39,019 nucleotides of DNA from Acidobacteriota bacterium (GCA_028875725.1 JAPPCR010000001.1:1-39019), one strand, 5' to 3'. Positions 7,890 through 16,015 are shown, counted from the stretch's first letter. Program-made: numbers and translations. The notes: generated by a model not told the origin, from the sequence alone.

Positions 7890-8978
7890 ATGGGCCAGCT
7901 ACCGAAGTCCGTGACGATCACGGACGACACGATGAGAGAGGGTCTGCAGATCGAGAGTGCCGACATTCCCGTCGAGGACAAGCTCCGGCTGCTCGACGCC
8001 CTGGGCGAGACCGGCGCCAGGGTGATCTCGATCGGTTCCTACGCGCACCCCAAGTGGACGCCGCAGATGGCCTGCATCGACGAGATCGCCGAGCGCTTCG
8101 TGCCCAGGCCGGGCGTGCGATACACCGCCGCGATCTTCAACAAGATCGGATTCGACCGCGCCGACCGCTGGTACCCGAAGCTCGACGTCCGGCAGCGCAG
8201 GTTCGGCACCCACGTCGAGCTTTGCGACACCTTCGCCCGGCGCAACTACAACGCGACCCAGGCGCAGCAGATCGAGCGCATTCCGGGGGTGATCGAACAG
8301 GCCCGGGCCCGCGGGGCCGAGACGGGCGCGGTGGCGATCGGCAATCCGTTCGGATCGAACTTCGAGGGAGCGTTCACGCTCGAGCAGCGAATGGACCTGC
8401 TGGCGCTGATGATCGACCGCTGGCACGAGGCCGGCTTCCGGGTCAGCCGCTGCGCGATCATCGAGGCGATGGGCTGGAACATGCCGCACACCGTGCGGGA
8501 GACGCTCCTGGCGATCCGTGAGCGCTGGCCTGAGATCACGGACTTCCATTGCCACCTGCACAACACCCGAGGGGCGGCGATGGTCAGCTACTACGAGGCG
8601 CTCAAGCTGGGCGTGCGCGAGTTCGACACCTCGATCGGCGGCATGGGGGGCTGCCCCTACTGCGGCAACGGCCGAGCGGCGGGCCATGTGCCGACGGAGG
8701 ATTTCGTCGACTTCTGCCACGAGTTGGGGATCGAGACGGGCTACAGGCTCGACAAGCTGATCGAGGCGGCGCATATCGCCGAGGAGGTGGTCGGCCACCC
8801 GCTCTGGGGCCACGTCTCCAAGGCGGGGCCGCGGCCGCGCGGCGACGGCGATCTCTACCCGCGGCAGATGCCCTTCGTCGAGACGCTCGACGAGGCCTCC
8901 CATTTCCGCAACGGCCCGCCGGTCTACACCGGCCAGCGGTCTCCGTGGCGGCCTGACGCGCCGCTGTACCAGGCATGA
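7890..8978 (+). CDS. HMG-CoA lyase-like (HMGL, DRE-TIM metallolyase) family enzyme
   Basis: The 362-residue protein has the DRE-TIM barrel signature. TDDTMREGLQ (11-20) gives the metal-binding Asp and catalytic Arg16. DFHCHLHNTRG (218-228) gives the two metal-ligand histidines (222, 224). GGMGGCPYCGN then GHVPTEDFVDF (250-275) matches the HMG-CoA lyase active-site cysteine loop (Cys255). The family cleaves or forms C-C bonds of 3-hydroxyacyl acids or CoA esters, as in leucine breakdown. The extra length over bacterial HMG-CoA lyases (about 300 residues) means the exact substrate is uncertain. The ATG at 7890 has AGAGAGG at 7874-7880. A TTG at 7821 in the same frame would add 23 non-conserved residues spanning the palindrome and was not used. 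Its stop overlaps the permease start (ATGA), so the two are coupled. Confidence 0.83.
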   Translation: MGQLPKSVTITDDTMREGLQIESADIPVEDKLRLLDALGETGARVISIGSYAHPKWTPQMACIDEIAERFVPRPGVRYTAAIFNKIGFDRADRWYPKLDVRQRRFGTHVELCDTFARRNYNATQAQQIERIPGVIEQARARGAETGAVAIGNPFGSNFEGAFTLEQRMDLLALMIDRWHEAGFRVSRCAIIEAMGWNMPHTVRETLLAIRERWPEITDFHCHLHNTRGAAMVSYYEALKLGVREFDTSIGGMGGCPYCGNGRAAGHVPTEDFVDFCHELGIETGYRLDKLIEAAHIAEEVVGHPLWGHVSKAGPRPRGDGDLYPRQMPFVETLDEASHFRNGPPVYTGQRSPWRPDAPLYQA

Positions 8979-10750
8979 CCGCCGCGGGAAAGAGCCCGGG
9001 CGCGGGCGTTCGCTACGAGGCGGACGGCCGGCCGCCGACAGTTCTCGCCGCGACGATGGGCCTGCAGTATGCGACTCTCTGCGTCGCCGGCATCGTCCTG
9101 ACGCCGGCGATCATCGTACGTGCCGCCGGGGGCAGCGACGAGTACCTGGCCTGGGCGGTGTTCGCGGCGATCTTCGTGAGCGGTATCGCCACGATCCTGC
9201 AGGCGGTGCGTCTGTGGCGGATCGGCGCCGGCTACATCCTGCTCATGGGCACGTCGGGGGCGTTCATCGCGGTCAGCATCGCCGCCCTTAGCCAGGGCGG
9301 TCCCATGCTCCTCGCCAAGCTGGTCATCGTCTCGTCGCTGTTCCAGTTCCTGCTTTCCGCGCGGCTCCTGCTGCTGCGGAGGTTGTTCACGACGACCGTC
9401 ACGGGCACGGTCATCATGCTGATCTCGGTCAGCGTGATGCCGATCATGTTCAACCAGTTGACCCTGGTTCCCGACGATGCGCCCCGTGCCGCCGGTCCGA
9501 TCACGTTCGTCGTGGCCATCGCTGTCATGGCCGGGTTCGGCCTGCGGGCCAGGGGGATTGGACGGTTGTGGGCGCCGGTCGCGGGCGTTGTGGCTGGCTC
9601 GATCGTCGCCGCGTTTCTCGGGCTCTACGATTTTGAGCAGGTGGCCGCGGCGGCCTGGATCGGCGCCCCGGCCGGCGGCTGGCCCGGGTTCGACCTGTCC
9701 TTCGGGCCGGCCTTCTGGGCGTTGCTGCCGGGCTTCGTCATCGTCACGTTGATCGGCGCGGTGGAGACGATCGGTGATGCCGTGGGTATCCAGCGTGTCT
9801 CCTGGCGGACGCCGCGGGCGCCTGACTACCGGGCGGTGCAGGGTGCCGTCGCCGCCGACGGACTGGGCAACCTGCTGTCCGGGATCGCCGGCACCGTGCC
9901 GAACACGACGTACTCGAGCAGCATCTCGGTCACGGAACTCACCGGTGTGGCCTCGCGCCGGGTGGGGATGTGGATCGGGATCATCTTCCTCGGCCTGGCC
10001 TTCCTGCCCAAGGCGCTCTCCCTGATTCTCGCGATTCCCGGTCCGGTCGTCGGCGCGTACGGGCTGGTTCTGATCGCCATCCTGTTCGTGCTCGGGGCCC
10101 GTATCGCCGGTCACGGGGGGATCGATTACCGGAAAGCCCTGGTGATCGGCGTGTCGTTCTGGATCGGCGTCGGTTTCGAGAACGGCCTGATCTTCAGCGA
10201 CCAGCTCGGCGGCTGGGCGGCCTCGATCCTGGGCAACGGCATGACCGCCGGCGGTCTGACCGCCATCGGTCTGACCGCCTTCCTCGAATCGACCGGCCCG
10301 CGTCGCCGGCGGCTCGAGGTCGAGGTCACGCCCAGGTCGGCCTCACGGATCGGCGGCTTTCTCCGGACCCTGGCGGAACGGGCGCGGTGGACGCCCGAGG
10401 CCTGCGATCGCCTCTGGTCGGCCGGCGAAGAGGCGCTGCTCAGCCTGGCCGGCCTCGACGAGGAGGAGGGCGGCCGGAAGCGCAGCCTTCTCGTGGTCGC
10501 GAGAGTCGACCGTCAGACGGCCGAACTCGAGTTCATCGCGGCGCCCGGTGGAAGCAACATCGAGGACCGGTTGGTGGTCATGGCGCCCGATGCCCCCGTC
10601 CCGATCGAGAACGAGCTGTCGCTGCGGCTGCTGCGGCACGTGTCGACCTCGGTGCAGCACCAGCAGTACCACGACACGGACGTCCTCACGGTCATCGTCA
10701 GCAGCGACAGCCAGGCACCGACGGGTCAGGTGGACACGGCGGGAATCTAG
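8975..10750 (+). CDS. NCS2/UraA-fold permease with C-terminal RsbW-like (HATPase-related) domain
   Basis: The 591-residue protein has a polytopic N-terminal part (about 22-440) of the nucleobase:cation symporter-2 fold. AVETIGDAVGIQR (262-274) and NTTYSSSISVTELTG (310-324) align with UraA motifs. The signature is eroded: the first-helix QH is QY (31-32), and the ENIG/QNxG element is SSIS. After a basic linker (GPRRRR, 441-446), residues about 450-577 are cytoplasmic. They resemble an anti-sigma regulatory kinase fold: CDRLWSAGEEALLSLAG (477-493) like the N-box helix, then two beta strands, then ENELSLRLLRHV and a final strand DVLTVIV. The N-box Asn is Ser490 and no clean G-box is visible, so ATP binding may be lost. 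The gene is coupled to the lyase upstream; GPP34 and STAS genes follow. The transport substrate is unknown. Permease fold: confident; tail identity: inference. Confidence 0.8.
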   Translation: MTAAGKSPGAGVRYEADGRPPTVLAATMGLQYATLCVAGIVLTPAIIVRAAGGSDEYLAWAVFAAIFVSGIATILQAVRLWRIGAGYILLMGTSGAFIAVSIAALSQGGPMLLAKLVIVSSLFQFLLSARLLLLRRLFTTTVTGTVIMLISVSVMPIMFNQLTLVPDDAPRAAGPITFVVAIAVMAGFGLRARGIGRLWAPVAGVVAGSIVAAFLGLYDFEQVAAAAWIGAPAGGWPGFDLSFGPAFWALLPGFVIVTLIGAVETIGDAVGIQRVSWRTPRAPDYRAVQGAVAADGLGNLLSGIAGTVPNTTYSSSISVTELTGVASRRVGMWIGIIFLGLAFLPKALSLILAIPGPVVGAYGLVLIAILFVLGARIAGHGGIDYRKALVIGVSFWIGVGFENGLIFSDQLGGWAASILGNGMTAGGLTAIGLTAFLESTGPRRRRLEVEVTPRSASRIGGFLRTLAERARWTPEACDRLWSAGEEALLSLAGLDEEEGGRKRSLLVVARVDRQTAELEFIAAPGGSNIEDRLVVMAPDAPVPIENELSLRLLRHVSTSVQHQQYHDTDVLTVIVSSDSQAPTGQVDTAGI

Positions 10751-10778
10751 AGGAGCGCGTCCTTCCCGAGCGCTTCCT
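10751..10778 (+). terminator. Weak hairpin after the permease gene
   Basis: AGGAGCGC (10751-10758) can pair with GCGCTTCCT (10770-10778) with one bulged T. An 11-base loop lies between them and a pyrimidine-rich TCCTG follows. This may be a partial terminator or attenuator within the operon; it has no real T-tract. Confidence 0.25.
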
Positions 10779-10783
10779 TCCTG

Positions 10784-10789
10784 TAGGAT
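10784..10789 (+). promoter_or_regulatory. Possible -10 hexamer (TAGGAT) before the GPP34 gene
   Basis: TAGGAT lies in the 89-base gap between the permease and GPP34 genes, about 50 bases before the GTG at 10840. It could drive GPP34 and STAS separately from the lyase-permease pair. No clear -35 was found. Confidence 0.25.
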
Positions 10790-10839
10790 TCCGCAGCGGA
10801 TGACCTCTTCGTGAAACGAACTGCGAGCCCCATACTCAC

Positions 10840-11517
10840 GTGAGTCAGAACCCCCACCTGACATTCGTGGAGGAGATTCTGCTTCTTCTCCTGGACGACG
10901 AATCCGGCGCGATGAAGCGCGTTGCGCCCAACGTGATGGAGCTGCTGGTCGCCGGCGCGATCCTGATGGACCTCGCGCTGCGCGGACGCCTGGACTGCGA
11001 CCTCCAGCGACTCGTCGTCGTCGATTCGACGCCGGTGGGCGAGGAGATACTGGACGGCCCGCTGGCGGAGATCACGGAGGCCGGCGACGAGGCCGACGCC
11101 CGCACCTGGGTGGTGCGTCTCTCGGCCAGGAGCAAGCAGGTCCAGGAGGCGGCCCTGGCGCGCCTGGTCGAGCGGGGAATCCTCCGGGTCGAGGATCGCA
11201 GCTTCCTGTGGGTCTTCGGCAGCCGTCGCTATCCGATGATCGACGACCGGGAGGAGCGGGAGGTCAAGCTGCGCATCCTCGACGTGCTCCTGAGCGACCG
11301 GATTCCAGCGCCCAGGGATGTCGCCCTCATCTGCCTGGCCGACGCGTCGAACGCGTTCCAGGTCATCCTGAGCCCGCAGGAGCTACGGCACGCCGCGGCC
11401 CGGATCGAACTCGTGCGCGGCTTCGATCTGATCGGCCAGGCGATGGGTCGGGCGATCCAGAAATCCGTTCAGGACATTGCCGCCGCGACGGCGACGGCGC
11501 ATCATCCGTTTTACTGA
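10840..11517 (+). CDS. GPP34 (GOLPH3-like) family protein
   Basis: The 225-residue protein begins LTFVEEILLLLLDDESG (residues 8-24), the diagnostic GPP34 opening. LLVAGAILMDLALRGRL follows, then VVVDSTPVGEEILDGPL (about 58-74) and a helical C-terminal half with PRDVALICLADA (about 155-166). Eukaryotic GOLPH3 binds phosphatidylinositol-4-phosphate on Golgi membranes through a surface pocket and beta hairpin. Bacterial members are common but their function is unsettled. A link to the membrane or to neighbouring membrane proteins is a fair guess. The start is GTG, with no strong ribosome site. It stands 89 bases after the permease gene and 29 before the STAS gene on the same strand, so all three are probably expressed together. 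Confidence 0.87.
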   Translation: MSQNPHLTFVEEILLLLLDDESGAMKRVAPNVMELLVAGAILMDLALRGRLDCDLQRLVVVDSTPVGEEILDGPLAEITEAGDEADARTWVVRLSARSKQVQEAALARLVERGILRVEDRSFLWVFGSRRYPMIDDREEREVKLRILDVLLSDRIPAPRDVALICLADASNAFQVILSPQELRHAAARIELVRGFDLIGQAMGRAIQKSVQDIAAATATAHHPFY

Positions 11518-11533
11518 GAACAAACAAGACGCG

Positions 11534-11539
11534 AAGAGG
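11534..11539 (+). promoter_or_regulatory. Ribosome binding site deciding the STAS start
   Basis: AAGAGG ends 7 bases before GTG 11547. A second in-frame GTG at 11541 would leave only one base of spacing, so 11547 is preferred. Confidence 0.55.
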
Positions 11540-11546
11540 TGTGCAG

Positions 11547-11918
11547 GTGATCGAGAGCATCAAGATCGGGAAGTCGGCGATCGGGGGCGAGACGGTTGGC
11601 GACGTGACCGTCTGGGTGCCGGAAGGGCGGGTCGACGCCTCGAGCGCTCCGGACCTGGAGCAGGCGATGACGTCCGGGATCGCGGAGGGCGGGGAGGCGG
11701 TCGTCCTCGACCTGAGCCGTACCCGCTACATGAGCAGCGCCGGCCTCCGCGTCGTACTGGTCGTGGCTCGTCAGTTGCAGACCTGCAACGGGAAGTTCGC
11801 CGTCTGCGGGCTGAACGACGAAGTGAAGGAACTGTTCGAGGTTTCAGGCTTCAGCCTGATCGTGGGCATCGAGCCGGATCGCGACGCCGCGGTCACCGCC
11901 GTCCAGCAGTCCGGCTGA
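11547..11918 (+). CDS. STAS domain protein, anti-sigma factor antagonist type
   Basis: The 123-residue single-domain protein has the order of SpoIIAA/RsbV-type STAS proteins. VTVWVPEGRVDASSAPDLEQ (20-39) is the first strand pair and helix. VVLDLSRTRYMSSAGLRVVL (52-71) is the signature loop, in which Ser64 falls at the phosphorylation site of SpoIIAA (first Ser of DSSG). KFAVCGLNDEVKELFEVSG is the last conserved block. In partner-switching systems such a protein binds an RsbW-type kinase when unphosphorylated. Here the closest candidate partner is the C-terminal domain of the permease in the same operon, although anti-sigma genes elsewhere in the genome cannot be excluded. The stop is 12 bases from the convergent Gfo/Idh/MocA gene. 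Confidence 0.88.
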   Translation: MIESIKIGKSAIGGETVGDVTVWVPEGRVDASSAPDLEQAMTSGIAEGGEAVVLDLSRTRYMSSAGLRVVLVVARQLQTCNGKFAVCGLNDEVKELFEVSGFSLIVGIEPDRDAAVTAVQQSG

Positions 11919-11930
11919 CGGCCTCCTTCG

Positions 11931-13265
11931 CTACAGCGTCCAGCCGTCCCGGTAGGTCGGCTGGATGTACTCGGGCGGCACTTCGACGCCGTTCGTCACC
12001 TTCAGCTTCTTCGGGTTCCAGACGATCTCCTGCTGGCTGCGGACCGCCAGGTTGCCGAGCAGCGCGGTCTCGGTCATCGGACCCGCGTGATCGGCGAAGT
12101 TGGAGCCGTCGGGATTCGTCGTGCCCGCCTTGATCGCGTCGATCCACTGCTTGTAGTGCCCCTCGGTCCGCTCGTAGACCTGAGGCAGCGGGTTCTTCGT
12201 GATCTTCTCGTGCAGTTTAGACGGGTAGATCGTGGGCTTTCCGGCGTAGATGTCGGCGACGATCACGCCCTCGGTGCCCACGAAGAGCTGACCGCTGTTG
12301 CGCGGCGGCCACTTGCCCTCCCACACCTTGGGCATCGCCGGCGTCAGGTTGCCGTCGCGCCAGACGACCGTCATCTTCGGCCGGTTGCCGCGGGCCGGGT
12401 ACTCGAAGGTGATCCGTGTGGCGGCCGGTGCCGACTCCTTGAACAACGGCGTGGACTCGGCGTAAACGGACGAGGGATCACGCAGGTCGAAGATCCAGAA
12501 CGCCGCGTCCATCGCATGGCAGGCGATGTCGCCGATGGCGCCCGTGCCGAAGTCCCACCAGCCGCGCCAGGCGAACGGGTGGTAGTAGTCGGGGTGGTAG
12601 GGGCGCTCCGGCGCCGGGCCGAGCCAGAGGTCCCACTTGACGTGGTCGGGCACCTCGTGAACTTCCTTGGGGCGCTTGATCGCCTGGGGCCAGATCGGCC
12701 GGTTGGTCCAGTACTCGACGCGGTTCACCTCGCCGATCACGCCGCCCTCGATCCACTCGCGGATCAGGCGCGTGCCCTCCGCGGCGTGGCCCTGGTTGCC
12801 CATCTGGGTCGCCGTGCCGGCCTTGCGTGCCGCCTTGCCGACCATCCGCGCCTCTCCGATCGTGCGCGTCAGGGGCTTCTGCGTGAAGACGTGGAGGCCG
12901 CGCTCCAGAGCCGCAATGGTGATCGCGGCGTGCGTGTGGTCGGCGGTCGAGACCAGCACCCCGTCGAGTTCGCTGTGTGCGTCGAACATCTCGCGGTAGT
13001 CGTGGTAGCGGGCCGCATCCGGGTGGGCGTTCATCGTCTCCTCGGCGCGCTTCCAGTCGATGTCGCAGAGGGCGACGATGTTCTCGCTGGCGACGCCGGC
13101 GACGTCGCTGCGGCCCTTGCCGCCGGCACCGACCGCCGCGATGTTCAGCTTGTCGCTGGGCGCCTCTTCGCCGCGTCCGAGGACGTGGCGGGGGACGATC
13201 ATCAAGCCGGCGCCGGCCGCTGCGGCACCGAGCACGCTGCGGCGGCTCAGGTCTTGTTCGGGCAT
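11931..13265 (-). CDS. Tat-exported Gfo/Idh/MocA family oxidoreductase
   Basis: The 444-residue protein opens with a twin-arginine signal (SRRSVLGAAAAGAGLMIV, residues 7-24), so it is likely folded with its cofactor before export. The Rossmann motif NIAAVGAGGKG (41-51) binds NAD(P). TADHTHAAI and FTQKPLTRTIGEAR are the usual second and third motifs, with QKP replacing the common EKP as in many Tat-exported members. Toward the middle, WWDFGTGAIGDIACHAMDAAFW matches the substrate-side signature of this subgroup. Reactions in the family are oxidoreductions of sugars or polyols, often with tightly bound NAD(H). The open frame runs 62 codons further upstream to 13451, but that part overlaps the divergent PQQ gene. 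ATG 13265 has AAAGG at 9-base spacing and places the Tat signal at the N-terminus. Confidence 0.9.
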   Translation of the reverse strand: MPEQDLSRRSVLGAAAAGAGLMIVPRHVLGRGEEAPSDKLNIAAVGAGGKGRSDVAGVASENIVALCDIDWKRAEETMNAHPDAARYHDYREMFDAHSELDGVLVSTADHTHAAITIAALERGLHVFTQKPLTRTIGEARMVGKAARKAGTATQMGNQGHAAEGTRLIREWIEGGVIGEVNRVEYWTNRPIWPQAIKRPKEVHEVPDHVKWDLWLGPAPERPYHPDYYHPFAWRGWWDFGTGAIGDIACHAMDAAFWIFDLRDPSSVYAESTPLFKESAPAATRITFEYPARGNRPKMTVVWRDGNLTPAMPKVWEGKWPPRNSGQLFVGTEGVIVADIYAGKPTIYPSKLHEKITKNPLPQVYERTEGHYKQWIDAIKAGTTNPDGSNFADHAGPMTETALLGNLAVRSQQEIVWNPKKLKVTNGVEVPPEYIQPTYRDGWTL

Positions 13266-13301
13266 GAGGAAGTGCCTTTCTCGGTCTGGGTTCGTGTGCG
13301 G

Positions 13302-13308
13302 TAGGTTA
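13302..13308. promoter_or_regulatory. Symmetric TAGGTTA: possible shared -10 of a divergent promoter
   Basis: The plus strand reads TAGGTT, 10 bases before ATG 13318 of the PQQ gene. The minus strand reads TAACCT, leading to ATG 13265 of the Gfo/Idh/MocA gene with a leader of about 30 bases. The whole gap is only 52 bases, so the two promoters must overlap. Confidence 0.4.
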
Positions 13309-13317
13309 GCGCATTCG

Positions 13318-15321
13318 ATGAACGTGCTCCGCATCGTGGGACTGGGCATCGCCTGGTCGATCGGGCTCACCTCCGTGCCGGTCGGGGCGGAGACGAGGGA
13401 GCACGGCAAGTCCACCCACGGGGAGTGGCAGCACCACGGCGGCGACCACACGTCCAGCCGCTACTCGCCGCTGACCCAGATCGACGGCTCGAACTTCGGC
13501 CGGCTCGAGATTGCCTGGCGTTGGCGGACCGCCGACCACGAGGTGCCGCTGGACGTGTTACCTGGCTACGACACAGGCTTTTACCGCTCCGTGCCTCTGA
13601 TGATCGGCGGTCGCCTGTTCGCACCGACCAGCCTGGGCCAGGTGGCCCTGCTCGACCCGGCGACCGGCGAGCAGAAGTGGGTGTACAACCCGAAGACCTG
13701 GGAGCGCGGCGGCACGACGATGCGGCCAGTCGGCGCCCGCGGCATCGAGTACTGGACCGACGGTGAGAAGGAGCGCCTGTTTGTCGCTACGATCGGCCGC
13801 CAGCTCGTCTCGGTCGATGCCGCCACGGGCCAGGCGGATCGTGCGTTCGGCGAGGACGGCGTGGTCGACCTCGCCCAGGACCTCGGCCCGGGCGAGTACG
13901 CGATCCGGCACATCACTCACGGCGCGCCGCCGATCGTCGTCGGCAACAGCGTGATCGTCGGCTCGAAGATCTTCGACTACTCGATACGGAGCGACGCGCC
14001 GCCCGGCCACGTCCGCGCCTACGACGTCCACACGGGCGAGTTCAAGTGGCGTTTCAACACGATCCCGCGGGACGACGAGTACGGCGTCGAGACCTGGGAG
14101 AAGGAGTCCTGGCGCACGGCCGGCAACGCGAACGTGTGGACGTCGATGAGCGCGGACCACGAGCTCGGCTACGTTTACCTGCCGACCAGTACGCCGTCGA
14201 ACGACTACTACGGCGCCGACCGGCCGGGCGACAACCTGTTCGCCGAGAGCCTCGTCTGCGTCGACGCGGAGACGGGCGAGCGCGTCTGGCACTTCCAGAC
14301 CGTCCGCCACGGCATCTGGGACTACGACATCGCGTCGGCTCCGAATCTGCTCGACATCGTCGTCGACGGCAAGCTGATCAAGGCCGTCGCGCAAGTCTCG
14401 AAGACCGGCTTCACGTACGTGTTCGACCGCGCCACCGGCGAGCCGGTGTGGCCGATCGAGGACCGGCCGGTGAATCACAAGTCGACGGTGCCAGGCGAGA
14501 AGCTGTCAGAGACGCAGCCGTTCCCGACGAAGCCACCTGCCTTCGAGCGGCAGGGCGTCAGCGAGGATGACCTGATCGACTGGACGCCGGAACTGCGCGA
14601 AGAGGCACTGAAGATCGCGGAGAAGCTGGTGCTCGCGCCCATGTTCCCGCCCCTGATCGTCAAGGGCGAGGGCGGCAAGGAGGGCGTGATGGTCGTCCCG
14701 GGGGCCGCCGGCGGCGCGAACCACCCCGGAGCGTCCGTCGACCCGAGGACCGGCGTGCTCTTCGTCGAGTCGCAGAACCGGCCCACCGGGATGTCGCTGA
14801 TCGAGCCGGACGCGGCGCGCCGTCCGGACTGGCGGTACGTGATCGACTACGTCGACACGCGTGGACCGCGGGGCCTGCCGCTGACGAAGCCGCCCTATCG
14901 GACGATTACCGCGATCGACCTGAATCGCGGCGAGCACCTCTGGCGCATTCCTGTCGGTCCCGGTCCGAAGAACCATCCGGCCATCGCGCACCTGAACCTC
15001 GGCGATATGGGCACGATCTACTTCGGCATGCCGGCGGATGGCGGCCTGCTCGTTACCCGCACGCTCCTGATTGGCTTCGTGGCCCTGCCCGACGAGGACA
15101 ATCCCCGCACCAGCAGCGGCGGCCTCCTCCGCGCCTACGACAAGGCGACAGGCGAACTGCTCGCCGAAGTGAGAACGGACGTCTGGCTGCACGGCCCGCC
15201 GATGACCTACATGCATGAGGGCCGGCAGTACATCGTCATCGCCGGGGGCGGCGCCCGCAATCGCCGGATCCCCGATGAGTTGATTGCCTTTGCGTTACCG
15301 GAGTCCCTGACCGATGCTTAA
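13318..15321 (+). CDS. PQQ-dependent dehydrogenase (quinoprotein beta-propeller), exported
   Basis: The 667-residue protein has a Sec signal (about 1-24) and then GEWQHHGGDHTSSRYSPLTQ (35-54), the usual opening of soluble quinoprotein glucose/alcohol dehydrogenases. Propeller repeats of the type LDPATGEQKWVY, DVHTGEFKWRF and DAETGERVWHFQ recur. VRHGIWDYDIASAPNL (about 332-347) matches the conserved HHDxWDYD block near the PQQ site, and KTGFTYVFDRATGEPVWPIE is the next landmark. No CXXCH heme motif is present, so electrons would leave to a separate carrier; the two-heme cytochrome at 17364-18605 is one candidate. The substrate is unknown; sugars and alcohols are usual. ATG 13318 has no ribosome site but a -10-like TAGGTT just before it. 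Its stop overlaps the next gene by 8 bases. Confidence 0.88.
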   Translation: MNVLRIVGLGIAWSIGLTSVPVGAETREHGKSTHGEWQHHGGDHTSSRYSPLTQIDGSNFGRLEIAWRWRTADHEVPLDVLPGYDTGFYRSVPLMIGGRLFAPTSLGQVALLDPATGEQKWVYNPKTWERGGTTMRPVGARGIEYWTDGEKERLFVATIGRQLVSVDAATGQADRAFGEDGVVDLAQDLGPGEYAIRHITHGAPPIVVGNSVIVGSKIFDYSIRSDAPPGHVRAYDVHTGEFKWRFNTIPRDDEYGVETWEKESWRTAGNANVWTSMSADHELGYVYLPTSTPSNDYYGADRPGDNLFAESLVCVDAETGERVWHFQTVRHGIWDYDIASAPNLLDIVVDGKLIKAVAQVSKTGFTYVFDRATGEPVWPIEDRPVNHKSTVPGEKLSETQPFPTKPPAFERQGVSEDDLIDWTPELREEALKIAEKLVLAPMFPPLIVKGEGGKEGVMVVPGAAGGANHPGASVDPRTGVLFVESQNRPTGMSLIEPDAARRPDWRYVIDYVDTRGPRGLPLTKPPYRTITAIDLNRGEHLWRIPVGPGPKNHPAIAHLNLGDMGTIYFGMPADGGLLVTRTLLIGFVALPDEDNPRTSSGGLLRAYDKATGELLAEVRTDVWLHGPPMTYMHEGRQYIVIAGGGARNRRIPDELIAFALPESLTDA

Positions 15322-16015
15322 GCCCGCGGCACTTGCCCTCGTCTCTCTAGCCGCCCTGCCGGCCTCGACCATCGCCGAGTGCGAACCGCGGGAGGCCGAA
15401 GGCCCCGTCACCGTCGAGTCCTGCCCGATCGACGACGCCGACTACCCTCTCGTGCGCGCCGAGATGACGGTGCCCGGCTCGATGTCGGCGGTCATCGCTC
15501 TTCTGGACGATGCGGCCGCCTGCTCCGACTGGCAGGCCATGTGCACGGAAGAAACGGCCACGCCACTCGACGCCCCGTTCCAGACCCTCCGCCAGCGCGT
15601 GTCGGGCAAGGGCATCACCCGGCGGATCTCGATGAACAGCGCGGCGTGGTGGCGGACCGCCGAGGGCCACGTTGTTGGCGACATGGTCGGCGCCGACGAT
15701 CAGACGCCTGCCTTCAAGGGCAAGCGCGTGCTCTGCATGCGCACCCGCTGGTTCGTCTCGCCGGGCGACGAGGAAGGAACGGTCACGGTCGTCCAGAAGA
15801 GCGTCAGCGATCCGCAGCCGCCCTTCGGCATGGGCGCCGGGGTCGTGACGCCCCGTACCGCGAAGACCCTGCTCGAGACCTTCACGAACATGAGCACCAG
15901 ACTCGCGAGCGGCCAGCACGGTGCCGGCCCGGCGATCGAGTCGGTGCCCCTCCTGGAGGACGAGCTGCCGGGCATAGGCGTTGAGTTCGCCCGCTGTCAG
16001 GCGGCGCGCAAGTAG
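15314..16015 (+). CDS. Exported START-like (lipid-binding fold) protein
   Basis: The 233-residue protein begins with a Sec signal (about 1-21). The mature part has the strand and helix order of START/Bet v1-like proteins: YPLVRAEMTVPGSMSAVIALLDDAAACSDWQ (about 44-74), where the last residues resemble the START motif of a helix ending in a conserved Trp, and later strands such as TRRISMNSAAWWR and VTVVQKSV. Cysteines are frequent (23, 37, 70, 77 and others), which suits an exported protein with disulfides. Binding of a hydrophobic ligand is inferred. The start overlaps the PQQ dehydrogenase stop by 8 bases, indicating an operon. A hairpin (16000-16024) spans its stop codon. Confidence 0.65.
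   Translation: MLKPAALALVSLAALPASTIAECEPREAEGPVTVESCPIDDADYPLVRAEMTVPGSMSAVIALLDDAAACSDWQAMCTEETATPLDAPFQTLRQRVSGKGITRRISMNSAAWWRTAEGHVVGDMVGADDQTPAFKGKRVLCMRTRWFVSPGDEEGTVTVVQKSVSDPQPPFGMGAGVVTPRTAKTLLETFTNMSTRLASGQHGAGPAIESVPLLEDELPGIGVEFARCQAARK

Noticed and set aside
11541..11543. Alternative GTG start for the STAS gene
   Set aside because: Only one base separates it from the AAGAGG ribosome site; GTG 11547 has 7-base spacing.
13266..13451. N-terminal extension of the Gfo/Idh/MocA protein by 62 codons
   Set aside because: It would bury the Tat signal inside the protein and overlap the divergent PQQ gene.
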